DNA of 64,000 bases from NCBI GenBank assembly GCA_008711295.1, contig VUYV01000088.1, forward strand, positions 1,764,096 through 1,828,095, in the 5' to 3' direction. Of this stretch, positions 23,987-36,185 are shown piece by piece. The position numbers and the translations under genes are program-made. Numbering within the stretch: the first letter of the stretch is position 1; each line of letters starts with the position of its first letter. Origin of the DNA: Anarhynchus alexandrinus. Its lineage: Eukaryota > Chordata > Aves > Charadriiformes > Charadriidae. The notes under the pieces were generated by a model. It was not told the DNA's origin. It saw only the letters and a program-made list of their open reading frames with translations, and made no database searches.

Positions 23987-24368
23987 CAAAAGCCTTTTGC
24001 CTCATCTCTTGGCTATAACCTGTGCCACCTTGCTCTGCTGTGAGCTATAAGACAATGGAGATTTCCTACACTGAACTGCCTACCTGCCTATATTGTTGCC
24101 TATATCTCTATATATGACATTTTTCAACCGTATCATTATGTTCTATCTAAATTAAAATTAGGTGTCCACAAACGAGTTCCCACAAATGAGAAAAAAACTA
24201 TTTATGTGATATCAGCCGAACAAGACTATCAGCTTTAGACTGCAACTTAATCTGCTTCATATTCTCAAGCAAAATTTTTCTGAAGATATTTGACAATACC
24301 CTGAATTGCCTGAGATATCACATTGTTGGACTCTTGCAACAGCTTATATGGTCTTTCAAATTCTGTGA

Positions 24369-24384
24369 TTTTTTTTTTTTTTTT
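24369..24384. repeat. Poly-T tract (T16)
   Basis: An uninterrupted run of 16 T. Confidence 0.8.
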
Positions 24385-24955
24385 ATCCACAAAGTTACAG
24401 CTATATTTAAAATGCCATTAAATCCAGACAGTGTTTTCTGAGTTAAGCCTTTTCTCATTCTCAGTTGCCTTTTCTTTAAAAATGAAGTCTATATCTTTCA
24501 AGATATTAACATTGTCAATATTTTCCTTTTTAGAATAAAAGTATTTTAATTTAAAAATTATCAAAACTTTCTACCTCTTCTCAACTAGGTTCACAATAAA
24601 ATTCACAATAAAAAGAAATGTGAATAGCCAAATTGATCAATTAACACTTCAAAAGGCTAAGCAGTGACAACTGTATATGTCACTCAGTCATTTCCCATTT
24701 ATTAATTACAATCACAAAACCTCAGCAGAGGATGAGAAAGAGGAAACTATTGATTATCTGTTAAACAAAGACCTTTAAGAGGTCTAAATAATTTAAACTC
24801 TAATTGTAATTTGAGCCAATCTAACTCTTTATATTATTGAAAACAAAACAAAAAAAAATATTTTTCAGGGCAGCAACTCAATGTCATTCTTAGAGACAGA
24901 CAAATAGACACAGAGACAATGTTGAGTGAATTGGCTATTCATGCTCAGCTCTACA

Positions 24956-25118
24956 GGGTCTGGTTGGGATGGAGTTAATTTTCATCATAGCAGCTTGTAT
25001 GGTGCTATGTTTTGGATTTGTGACCAAAGCTGTGCTGATAACTCAGGGATGCTAAAACTGGGTGGGGGAATGAGCAAGCGGCTGCGTGGAGCTTTGCTGC
25101 CAGCTGGGGCTAACCCAA
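24956..25118 (+). mobile_element. ERVL-like LTR, internally deleted
   Basis: About 100 bp of U3 is fused to about 60 bp of U5. The U3 part includes gtgctatgttttggatttg at 25002-25020, identical to 1742-1760. The U5 part reads gagcaagcggctgcgtgg ... ccagctggggctaacc. The TATA and poly(A) regions are missing and both termini are eroded. It is the same family as the inverted pair at 1690-2568. Confidence 0.75.
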
Positions 25119-28100
25119 CTCATCAACTCTTCTTTATTTATTTTAAGGGTTTGTATATTGTTAACTTTCTTAATTCACTACATTCCATATAAAATATCTG
25201 CAAAATACTATCTAAACTAAAGTCCTACTGTATCAGATATTAGGCAAACGCGAACAACAGGCAGAAATTCAAAGAGAGCTAATTCATCCCATGGGAGACA
25301 GGTATCCCAAGTGTACAGCCCAGAGGGATACATTTTGTGCACCAGTAAAAAGCTCCAAAATAGCCAAATAGACTATGTTGCAGTAATTCAGGTTACAGTA
25401 GCAAAGATATGGATAGCAATAAGGCTTCATGGAGAGGAGGAGAGATCACAGACTAAGCAACCCACATATAATAGAAAGAACTTTCTTGAGACTAGCACTA
25501 TTACCTGAGACGTTTTTGATGACCTTATTTCCTCATTCTCCTGTATTTTTATTATGAATATATTTGAAGATGCGGTCACTAAGTTGTTATAATACTCTCT
25601 GGAGTTTAAAGTTTGAGCATTTTCCATTGTATCCTCAACTCTGGCATTTCTGGAAAGTTTTTCCTGTCTTTCCAAGCGCATAATGGCTTAGTTTTAGTAT
25701 CTGAAGGTCAGTAGTAGCAATCAGGAATTGTACAGCTCAACCTTACAGTGCTTGGAAATGCTAAAATATCCTTTCTCTTTCTTTCCATTTGAAGTGTCAT
25801 TATGAAACGTTATTTCCATTTCTTTCATTTTGTTTTAACTGGCTGCAGTCTTCTACTCACATTTAGGGGACACTTAGATTTTCTTATAAAACGATTTTGT
25901 TTAGAAAACATAACCTTTTGTTCACCATATCTACTACAGAAATATTTGCAGTGTCCTTAACTGTGTGGAGGCATTCTGCATTCAGGCAACTTTTTGTTCT
26001 TATTCATCTATTCCTCTACTCTCTCATTATATAAAACAATGTTAGGCAAACCTCCACGTTTCTGCAGCTATCCTCAGAGGTCTCCTCATCTCTTATCACT
26101 TATCTAACAACCAGCAGACAACTTCCCCATGTTATTTGAACTGTTACGAGCAAACACATTTCATTTGCTTAGTTTAAGAACGAGAACACAAAGCACATTA
26201 TTTATTTGCCTGGTTTAAGGTTTTTCACATAAACATCAGACTTGGCATTTAGTCAGACTCCAGGGATCATGCCTACAAATTAGGTAGCCAAGAGAGGCAC
26301 TTAATTGGGATTTGGATTATTAGGATGAAATGTGGCCATTGGCAACAGTCCAGATTCCTAACACTTTGCAATATTCTGTCAAAAAACCTCAAAACAAACA
26401 AAACAAAACAAAGTTTATCTAGTTTTTTAGCATGTATGGAGACAGCTCCAGGACATCATGAACAAACCTTTGTTTTAGAATGGATTTTTCTAGGACTTGA
26501 CTTCACTGTAAATGTAACTAAAGTAAATATCCCTAAGGAACCTAGGAGAAAGAAGTTTTTACAGTTAAACTCTTAGATTTCTTTACCATGATTTTAAAAT
26601 GCCACGTTTGTCAAACAGGGTACTGTTTCTTCCTCAGTAATTTGGAAAGGACAGTAATGATTCATAAAACAAGCTGCTACTAATGCTCTGGAGGGCATAG
26701 ACATGTTTTTGGATTAGTTTCGTAATTTCTTCTAGATGAGGCAGATAAGACCTTAGCTTCTATAGATACCAAATCGGATATTAAATATTAAAGTTGGCAG
26801 TAATTTTGTGGCCTACTGTGGGCAATTAAACCGTGGTGCAGGTTTTGTTGACTCAGTCTCTCTACCTTTGTTTACTTACATATGATAATGTTGGTAGATG
26901 AAAACAAATCTGGAAAAAATGCCTCCTTCTGAATGAAAAAGTGGAACTAGATTTGTCTGTTTGACCTTTTGTAAACCTCAGAGGGATTTCAAAATGGCAT
27001 CAGGCTAAATCTCTTAAAACTTGTCATCAATTTTCTGTTAATGTGTGCTATTATGGAAAAATTGCTCTCCACAATTTTATTTTTTTAACGGGGAGGGGAG
27101 AATGCCAGATTTGCTTAAAATACATTTTGATTATTGAAGTCAACATAAATTCTAGTATTTTGGCATATTGCCTTTATTGAGGTGGGGGTCTTTCTGTGTG
27201 ACTGTTTCTCTGTTTCTTTGGTTGGGTTTTTTTACTCGTTTAGTCTGATATTAAGCAGTTACTATTTGAGCTACCACAGGGACTTTGCGAGCACTGTAAT
27301 TTAGATGTGTCATGTCCTCAATCTCTTTCAGGTCTAGCCTAGATTTTCTATATGTATTGTATTTGTTGATGCATAGAAAGTTCCTCTTTTTGTCTTCTGA
27401 CAAACTGAAAAGAAAAAAGTCTTCCACTCAGTTGGTTAGAATTTATACAACATACCACGCACACTCAATTTTGGAAACAAAAATGTTTCATTTCTTCAGC
27501 AACGTGTAATAAGCATTTTGTTATTTCAGAAATATTTTGGAATATTTTCTTTCACAAATAGTCTTATATATTCATTTTGCATCCATTCTAGGACAAAACC
27601 AAATTTTGATGTATGGAATCTCTATATATCATATATGTAGACCTCATTATTTTACAACCATATGTGTATGAATATTGAGGATGTCAGAGATTGTTTGCTT
27701 GAGCAAGCAACTTTTTCTAAGCTTTCCACAATATCTCATGATATTTGAGAGAAGAAAGGACAGGTACCACCTAGCAGGGAATGCTCTGTAAATCCAGGCC
27801 CTCTCTTGCCTTGTGGCATGTTCGTATAGCTCTGCCATCTGTTTTAGCATGAGGCACTGTTGCATTGATATAATGACATCCATAAAGGGAGTTGTTCCCT
27901 TGTAAGTACATAATTAGAAAAAATCACACTGCTAACCAATGTCGTTATACTAATACAGAATCAATGAGTGGGCAGGGTCTACTGAAGCATGAGGCTGCAT
28001 TCAGATGTGCTCTTTGGGCACAGATGAGTCAAGATAAGAGAAACGCATTCCCATCTTGTTCTCACCACTCCCTTACTTCCTCAGCAAAGATAATCACCCA

Positions 28101-30118
28101 ACAAATCTGCTAGAAAAAATCCATGTGTGGCTACCCCTCGTCAAAATGATAAAAGCGAAAACCCAGCGACTCTGGGGCTCTAATATCAACAGTGATTGCT
28201 GTTTTCTATCATTTTGACATAAGCAGGTTGGGAGCATGCTTTTGCAGGCAGGTCTAAGGGAACAGTAGTCCCCAGGTAGGGTGAAGTGATGATCACTAAC
28301 ATCCCAGTTCAGCTCAGGTGCGACCTGTGCATCATGTCTGACCATGGCCTGAGTGCGTGCTTATCCTCCAGCTACTGATACGGGTGAAACTTCTGAAGAA
28401 TTATTTGGCTTCCTTCAAACTAGACAGGTGAGATCCTAGTAGCTGTGGATCCTTGGTAACTGGGAACTAAAACAGCACTCAAGTATGGTATGAGTGAGAA
28501 TTACGCTTCTTACGGACAACTGTCAAAACATCCCCTAAAAGGAACTACTTCTTACTGTCTTCTGCATAATTTTGGACTTTGCCTACCCCTGGAAGACTTT
28601 GAAAAGCAGCTGCTCCAGATACTATATGTTCTTCTATTTGGAATTTTTTTCTCTTTATTATTGATCTTTTCTTTCCAGTTTCTCTGCTTGTTTGTTTGTC
28701 TTTTTCTTTATATATTCTCTTTGACAAACTGCAACTCTTTCTTCAGTGCATTTATTTAGTTTGTTTTCTTCCACCTTCCTGTCTATTCTTCATCTCCGCT
28801 CTCTTGGAGATGGATGAGAGAATGATCACAGTAAAGTTTGACTCAAATCTTCCAACATGCAACAAGTCAGGGGGTTCAAAATCAGGCAAAACTTGCCTGT
28901 CCATTCATATTTAGAAAAGACACTGAAGCAGTTGAAGCAGACACCTTCAGAAGAAAACATTTTAAAAGCATCCACTACTTATGTTGATAATTATGCCAGG
29001 TATAGGACTGTATAGCGTTGATAAAATTCTACTGCGTTAGACTGCTGCGATCTTAAATCCAACTCACACTCTCTTGACACAGGCTGGCTTTTCAAAAACC
29101 AAAAATACTCTTCACATTTTCTGAACGTTGAGTACTTCTTAAACCTGGCTTCCCTTTGTAAATCTTTCTTTTTCTGATGCTTTGTACACCTTTGTAAAGA
29201 TTTCATTAAAAGAAATAAACATACATACATTATAAAAACCAAAACCCTTCTATTCATTTCCTTACTACAGCATTCAAGCTCTTTGTGGCACTGTGCCTAG
29301 TTTATATTACCAGGACGAGGTTTTTGCAAATGAAACTCTTTCAATTAGTGTTTCAGGAAGCAATTAAATTGTCTAAAATGTATTAATGAATACATTGAAA
29401 TCTGGAAGAGTACCCTTTTTCTAATACTTCCATTATTAATGCACCATCTGTTTTGTTTTGTTCCCTCACTAGTGTACAGTTTCAGTAACCTCATGTCCAC
29501 AGAAGACAGTATTCTCAAAAAGCAAAGCCAAGAAATTTAAGCTGATAATCAGTCTTAATTATACAGTATACATTCCAAATAATTTTACAGATACAATAAT
29601 CAAGGATGATTTTTTTTCCTCTCTTTTATTTAAATGTTCTGTGCGGCAAAGAAGCTCTCTGAATAACTGTGGGTTTGATCTTCGTTTTCTTGCAACAATA
29701 AAGACAATTAAATATTTGGCTTCAGTATGTGGGGTTATTTCTATAGCAGGCAAAGAAGCTAACTTTTGCACACTGATACGTACAATAATTAGGTGTAGGG
29801 GCAGTAGAGCTTTCATTAGAGAAGAGACTACAGGCATCAGATGCATTTGGGGTATTATTTGTGTAGAGCACTTGAAAGAATTTGAGCTAATCGAGATAGT
29901 GCCATGTGCATCACCATCTGTAGAGACCATCCATGAAATATCCTGAGGTGATAACTTAAAAAGACGCATGAAAAATATTAATTTATTCAGGCTGCCAGAA
30001 GTATTTCTTTCTGTTTTAAGGGTAGGAATCATCCCATTTGACCTCAAACCAAGCTAAAGCACCAAATAGTTTCAAATCTGCTCTAAATGGGAGAGATTGC
30101 TCACTTGTATCCATGCAG
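25119..30118. other. Gene-free unique sequence
   Basis: No recognised repeat family is present apart from a (CAAAA)n stretch at 26390-26413. A 17-bp inverted repeat with a 5-base bulge lies at 28141-28162 and 28201-28217. The 162-codon frame on the minus strand (29559-30047) is the longest in the window but has no recognisable domain and a length expected by chance. Confidence 0.5.
26390..26413. repeat. Short (CAAAA)n-like simple repeat
   Basis: Four to five imperfect units of CAAAA/CAAA. Confidence 0.6.
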
Positions 30119-30220
30119 CTCTTTTATGGGGTGAAACAAGGTGCAGGGCGAGATGCCACACTGGCTGCTGTTGCAGTGAGGGCAGAGCAGTCATCACCCT
30201 TTCACTTCAGTATTGAACAG
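30119..30220 (+). other. Candidate exon (102 bp, phase 0)
   Basis: A usable acceptor (ctcacttgtatccatgcag) precedes 102 bases open in frame 0, followed by the donor GAACAG|GTAATA. The frame begins LFYGVKQGAGRDATLAAV and ends FHFSIEQ. Base composition is richer in GC than the flanks. I do not recognise the peptide. The acceptor pyrimidine tract is weak and no partner exon can be assigned. Confidence 0.15.
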
Positions 30221-33200
30221 GTAATATTTAAGGATCAGAAGCAAATTTAATGTTTCCAGTTCCGCACCAGCTGATCATGAATATGTGTTTATTTATGGGG
30301 ATCCTGAGATATTTGCCTCATCTTTGCTGGTTGTATTAGGAACACAAATGTTTACAGAAGTAAAAGATTGCATGATAAATTTCTGTGGGCCCTCCAGCAG
30401 TTTCCACAAAGAGCATGGAGGCATGATCTGTTGTTTAGGATGAAGGTTCTTTTTTTTAAATATGAGGCCAGTTGATGGCAAAGGGATTGTGGTGCGATTT
30501 TTTTGGAAAAAGCTATACCTTTAGACATGAAAGAGCCAAAATCTGTACAGCTTCAGAGAATCAACTACAATGTGCCTTTCAAACCTAAGCTTTCAGAAAG
30601 GCCAGAGTTGATGCGCATCAGGAAGGGCGGGTGATGAAGGGCATTATTTTGTTTTGATTGGTAACTCTGGTTGCCTGGGTTTGGTGTCACGGGGTGGTGG
30701 AGAAGGAAGAGATTTACCATTTTTATGTATTTAAATTATTTCTAGAGCCCATATTTGAAGTTTTAGTTCTCTTTTTATTAGATTTCTATACCAATGGTAA
30801 CTACTGCCATGGCTGTGCAGCATAATAAGACTGGGAAACTGATTGTTACACTAAAATGTTTTTTTAGATATGCAACAGTTTACTAGACTTTGCTGGTTAT
30901 TCTGCTGGTTAGTCAACCCCTCTTCTCAGGAATAAAGAAAGCAACATATAGGTCATGATGGAAGGAGTTAACATTCAGTGTGAGGATTTTTTTTTTCACA
31001 GATGTGTGCCGGAAACAGCATAGACAACTACAGAGTACAGTCCCAAGGTCCTCAGATTCCACAGGCTGCACTGTACTTCTTATCATTTGATCATTTAAAA
31101 ATTAGCTTGGGTGTATCCACTTGAGCTGCATTTGGGTCCAAGCCCTCTGAGAAACTTATGCTCTGTTAATTTGTAGGAGCTTGAAGAGCAAAAAAAAAAT
31201 AATTGCATTTATGTTCACTTTAAGGAGGCTTTTTATTACCAGAGCAGTGTGCAGGGATCTAGTATAAAGGAGATTTAGTCCTTAAATTTTAAACATTATA
31301 TAAAAATTTAAATTAGTCTCTATTCTTCAGATTGTTGTCATTATGGAAAGGTCAGAGATGATGAATTGTTTGTTGCTGCTGCAGATATAATGTACTGTAC
31401 AGTTCTATTATTTGCTGTTGAAGAAAACATGATTTATTGGATAGTGTCAGAAAATATTTGCTCCAGGCATGCAATATATGAAATATATAGCCTGTATTCA
31501 GCCATGCTGCTTAAGGGAACCACTGTACAATCCTCTGAGGCTAAAAATGAGATCTTTCTACAAGTCTAAATTATTATTTAGTGATTCAGCAACAACACTA
31601 TGTCTTCAAAATAGTTTTTACAGCTACACATCAAATGCTCTAATTAATAAAAAATAAATCGAATAAACAAAACATGCACTAAGTGGCGTTTCAAATGCTA
31701 CTGACCTTTACAGTTGTTTGAGGAGGCATCCTGTATGTTGCAACCACAGTCACGTGGTGGGAGCCACAGTTAGAAAGTCAACAAAAAGCTGTGGCTGCTA
31801 ATAATAGAAACAAGATGTAAGTTTAAACACTAACTTGTATAAAAAATCTATGTAGAAACAGTTTCCTCATCTTATTCAAGCATTTTAGATTTAATTTTTC
31901 TCCATTCCCAAACCAGAATTAAAAAGCAGAAATCAGCAAAATGATAGAAACTGTAAACGTAAAGTAACATTTACTATGACTTGAAATTGTTTCTTATTTC
32001 CGATAATTTAAAAAGTACTGCATTTAACCCAAAGTTAAAATCCAGAAGGTGAATTTAAATCACAAAATTTGAGGTATTGGATGAACATGGAAAGTTTTTT
32101 TTAAAAGGCATTAAAGCTAACCACTTTTGTACAAATGTACTCAGTTCCAGGAAATTGGCCCTTTCTAGCAAATAAGTTGCAGAAAATTTTGGAACCTGCT
32201 TCAGTTATGTGTTCTGATCCCTAAGTCCATCATTTCGTTTCTTATACTCAGTGTTTTAGCAATGTCCAAGCTACGGCCATTTTGAAAAACAACACCTTAG
32301 TCCAGCCTGTGCCATGAGACCTTTTTTGAGCAATGGGGCACACGGCCATTTTGAAAACAGACAATTTTTCATGAGATGCTCTGAAACAGGATTCGTCCTC
32401 CAGTCTCTGCTGCGCAGTTCACCTTCACATATGAAAAATAAGAACAGAGTTATAATTAGAACAACACAGTTATTTTCAAAGAGTATCTGGTGCATCATAT
32501 CTGCTCAACAGGAGAGTCTCAAAGAGCGTGGGGAGATGGTGTAAAAAGAAGTGTAAGGAACACAAGAAGCTGGGAAAACTGGCATGTGCACGAACACACA
32601 CCGAGAAAGGCAGAGAGACATCTTTCCTAGGGTGTCTTTCGAGAATTATGACATCAAATTGTAAAGCGCTTTACAAAAATGTGGCAAATTCATCTCAGCT
32701 GGTAGCTCTGTTAATGTCAGTGGAGTTACAGCGGGAATGAATTTGTTCCAATGAAAGCATCACAAGGAGTACACTACTGTTAGACTGTTACATTGGTTAT
32801 TAACTCATTTTCCTTTCAGTGCTAAAGAGTATAGCTAAAGCTTCATGGATCTATTTTTAAACTATGTAAAGTATTTGCCTCACGGATCAAAGAAATATGA
32901 AGCCAAACTTACCATAGCACAGACTCGTGGAAAAATGGGCTAGACTGAAAGAAATGTCTTTGAAATATTCTAGGGACCCAGCATGAAACCTGGTTAAAGT
33001 TGTATAGCTTTCCATTTGAAAGGTCACATTCAGAATTGGCTTATAACTTTGTGAGAGGGTTACTTTTCAAGCTGAAATTGTCCATAGTTATTCTCAGTCA
33101 AAGACTTTTTTTTTAATAATGAGCAAAAAAAGGGGCAGTGATTTTTAAAGTTTTACTTTTGATTAATTGCCTTCAGTGCATAAGAGAGCAGAGACTGAGC

Positions 33201-33516
33201 AGCTGGTGTGTATCAGTATCAAGAAGGTGAAAAATCTGGTTCAAGCAGATGAGAAACTTGTCTCCCTCAGTGCAGAGAATGACTTGGGAAGCACTGAAGA
33301 GGTTAGGGACTGTACTGGGTCTGGAGAAGACGAGAATGGTGGCCAAACTTCTGAACTTTTTTTTTTTTCCCCAAAAAGATCCCTTGGCATCACACTTTCA
33401 GTCTCTCCACAGTGGCTTTTCACTCTTGGAGTCCTCTGAGCAGTAATAAGTGGTGCGCAGCAAGCAAAAACAGGAGCCCCAAACAAAACCCACCTGTGCT
33501 CTCTGTCCTCTCTCAG
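30221..33516. other. Gene-free unique sequence
   Basis: No recognised repeats. A 16-bp sequence (acggccattttgaaaa) occurs twice, at 32273-32288 and 32342-32357. A frame at 33167-33439 looks protein-like in composition but ends in a T12 tract and matches nothing I know. Confidence 0.5.
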
Positions 33517-33572
33517 GACCAGACTTGCGCAAAATAACCGCTCAGATCTACGCACAGAAAGAGATCACCTCG
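33517..33572 (+). other. Candidate exon (56 bp)
   Basis: A strong pyrimidine-rich acceptor (ctgtgctctctgtcctctctcag, ending 33516) and a fair donor (CTCG|GTAATG) bracket 56 bases. These are open in a frame reading PDLRKITAQIYAQKEITS after two bases that would complete a codon from an upstream exon. A second frame is also open. Third-position GC and several CpGs set it apart from its AT-rich flanks. I do not recognise the protein. Of the exon candidates in this window it is the most convincing. Confidence 0.25.
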
Positions 33573-36061
33573 GTAATGTTTGGCTAGTTCCGTTTCTGAT
33601 ATGCTGATTGTAAAGTTTGGATAGAGCCCCGGCTGAGTTTGCTGAGCTAATTCACAAGCTAACCACTACCCTGACATCTGGTCCCTCTAAAGACATGGTG
33701 TGTGTTTCCAACCTGAGCTCTAGATTAGGCGTGCAGTGAAAAAGCACACAGCTGGTGAGGGTCCCACAGCCTGTGCTAGATCCTGAGTTGTCATTCATTC
33801 AGGGGTGCATATAGCCAAAACTGAATTTAGGAAAAGGAACTTCTTCCTGAGGTCCATGAAGGTTATCTGATGGACGGTCTCTAGAAAAAAAGCCCAGCCA
33901 GGGCAGTCCTAAGTGAAGACTGGGATCTCTGCCACGGTTTGTGTACCAACATGATAGAGGTGTTTTATCAGCAGCTGTTGGATGACCTTTGGCACAAATT
34001 GAGAAAGGAGCACACTGCTGTATCAGACATTGTCCTGGCCCTCCATCATCACAGAGAAGCTTTGTCCTCCTTCCCTCCATGGCCTCCCCCTTCCCTAACC
34101 CCAGAGACAATGCTGTTCCCACAGCTGCCCTCTGGTTTCTCACGTTGCTCCTGCAACCGCCGGAAACACAAGTGGCTTGTGCCTTGGCAGCAGAACTGAA
34201 AACGGGCTCTACTGATGAACCAGATGCCTCCTTCATGGATTTACCCTGGGTGAAACCCATCCTGTTCACCTACCAGTGCACATGCAATCTCAGGCTAACA
34301 CCCCTCCTTCCTTTTCTGCTTAACATTGTCCTGAATTAGCTGAAAACCGAGCCCTGCTTTCTGCTCCTTCCACCTGAGAGGACAGAGAAAAGCCTGCATG
34401 GGTGCCCCCTCAGCATTGCCCATTTCCTGGCACCAGAGAACCCGACCCCTCTCCTTGCTGCAGTCTTTTTTGCGTGGAATAAGATGCAGGGGTAAACAAA
34501 GAATAAGCTTTGTCTGTTCAAACACGTTAATGACCAACCAGTCAATACTATCTTACTCATTTATTAGAAACTGAGAAAATGCCTGTTACCTTTTGAGACC
34601 AGACTACTGCAGGTGGTGGGTTTGTTTGTTTAGTTTATAAGAAGTTATCGATCAGAATATTTAGTCAAAAGTTAGAATGCTTATTGTGAACGGTTGCTGA
34701 GATTTGTGGTTTTACTGAGCTAATCTAAAGCAAAAATTATTAAAGTCAGGTCAATAATATGGATTGCTCCCTTCTTTAACATCTTGCTCAAAGAAATACA
34801 AATGAATTTATTTATATCCATTTGTAATATAGATTTCTGCATCCATTTCTAATATACTAATGTTTTTTCTTGTGAGAATTCAACTGATAGGTCTTTCCTT
34901 ATCATATTTACTGTCATTAAATACGTCGAATAATTTTGATACATAATTCAGTGTGCATCTGCTGTATAATAGTTTCATAAAATCAGTGTTTAAGGCTCTT
35001 CCAAAGTTTTAAAAAACATTTAGAAGGCAAATATATTATGGGTTCTTGAGTCAGCTTGGGAAATATACTTTCATATTTCCCAGCAGTATATACACAGCCC
35101 CTTTTGCTATATATCACAAACAGATTTCCTCCCCTATACCTTTCTAGTTTCCTATGGGAATGTGTTCGTCTGCATTAGACCTTCACACACTGTAAATCAT
35201 ACTCTACCTATCTGCTGTGTTTTGTTTGTGACTACAAACAGGAGCACCATACTTCCTTTCTTGAAGTGAGGTCATTTGTGCTTTGGTAACCAGCATTTAA
35301 TGTATGTAATTTCTGTTTGAAGAAGCCTGTTGCAGCTTGCTTTTATTACTGCTCAATTATAAGGCACTCCAAATGCATTATGAAAACTTTGAAGGTACAG
35401 AAAGTAAAAGATCATTTGCAAGGAAAACATATACAAAAGGTCACATTTGATACTTAGATAGGATTGATGCTTTCCTGCATCCCAACTACTCCTCTTTTGA
35501 GCCATGGTGCTGTATTGATAAGCACACTTATCTTTCTCTATGGTAAAAATGTGCTGCTTTCTAGAATCAGTCAAGTACTACAAAAACTAGTGGGGTCTCC
35601 CCAGAGGCATGTCCTCATGTCTAGTTGTTCATATTTGTGTTTTTCAGCTGTCTCGCACAAGCATAGCGTCCACATTCGGGCACATTCATCACTTCAGCAT
35701 TAGGAGGCTTATCACTTGCTGTCACAAGGTGATCCACTGACAGATGCTCTGGCATTTTCATCACCCTCGACACTGTTTCCATTATATCTTGTATACGTTC
35801 TCTGAAGGGAGATGACAAGCACATGTGGAGACAAATTCTTTAAAACACCGAGTAAACCCCCAGTCTTTCTTTTCAAGGAGTATTGAATGTTTCTAGCTTA
35901 TTTGAAAAGGAGTTGTGCTTTCTGAAGAATTTTGGGTTTGAGTTATTTTGGTAGCAGGTAGATTGTGGTGGCGGTGAAGCTTCTTATCCATATGCATAAA
36001 ATAATTACAGTCGTTTTAGAGTATTTTAATTCTTCACACTATATTTATTACAACTCACCAA
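33573..36061. other. Gene-free sequence with a GC-richer pocket
   Basis: A GC-richer pocket at about 33800-34500 carries overlapping frames of 86-156 codons on both strands (for example 33799-34269 minus), none recognisable. The remainder is AT-rich and featureless. Confidence 0.45.
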
Positions 36062-36185
36062 TCTCAAGGCACTTTAAAACATATGCAATAAATTTCACAC
36101 ATGCATCCCTTTGTCATGTAATTAAACCAAGTTACAGAGAGCTGAAGGATGACATGTCCAAGGTCTCACCGTAAATTGGAAAGCC
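36062..36185 (-). repeat. MIR-type SINE relic
   Basis: Reading ggcactttaaaac ... ttacagagagctgaaggatgacatgtccaaggtctcac, it matches the reverse complement of the MIR core (agaggttaagtgacttgcccaaggtcac) and the 3' tail. Confidence 0.5.

Larger units (their letters stand above)
18298..24955. other. Gene-free unique sequence
   Basis: About 6.7 kb without a recognised repeat family or exon. It contains T-rich tracts near 19729-19790, A14 at 22772-22785 and T16 at 24369-24384. An AT-rich stretch with ATATAT motifs lies at about 23550-23640, and a ZNF143-like motif at 23967-23986. The longest reading frame (113 codons, 20944-21285, minus) matches nothing I know. Confidence 0.5.

Noticed and set aside
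29559..30047. 162-codon frame on the minus strand, the longest in the window
   Set aside because: It has no recognisable domain, no codon or GC signature, and an overlapping 101-codon frame on the other strand. In 64 kb of six-frame sequence one or two frames of this length are expected by chance.
33176..33224. Plus-strand exon between a ccttcag acceptor and an AAG|GTGAAA donor
   Set aside because: The donor is poor and the short open frame is uninformative.
33799..34269. 156-codon minus frame overlapping 86- and 116-codon plus frames
   Set aside because: All three frames are open because the pocket is GC-richer and stop-poor. None shows a family signature.
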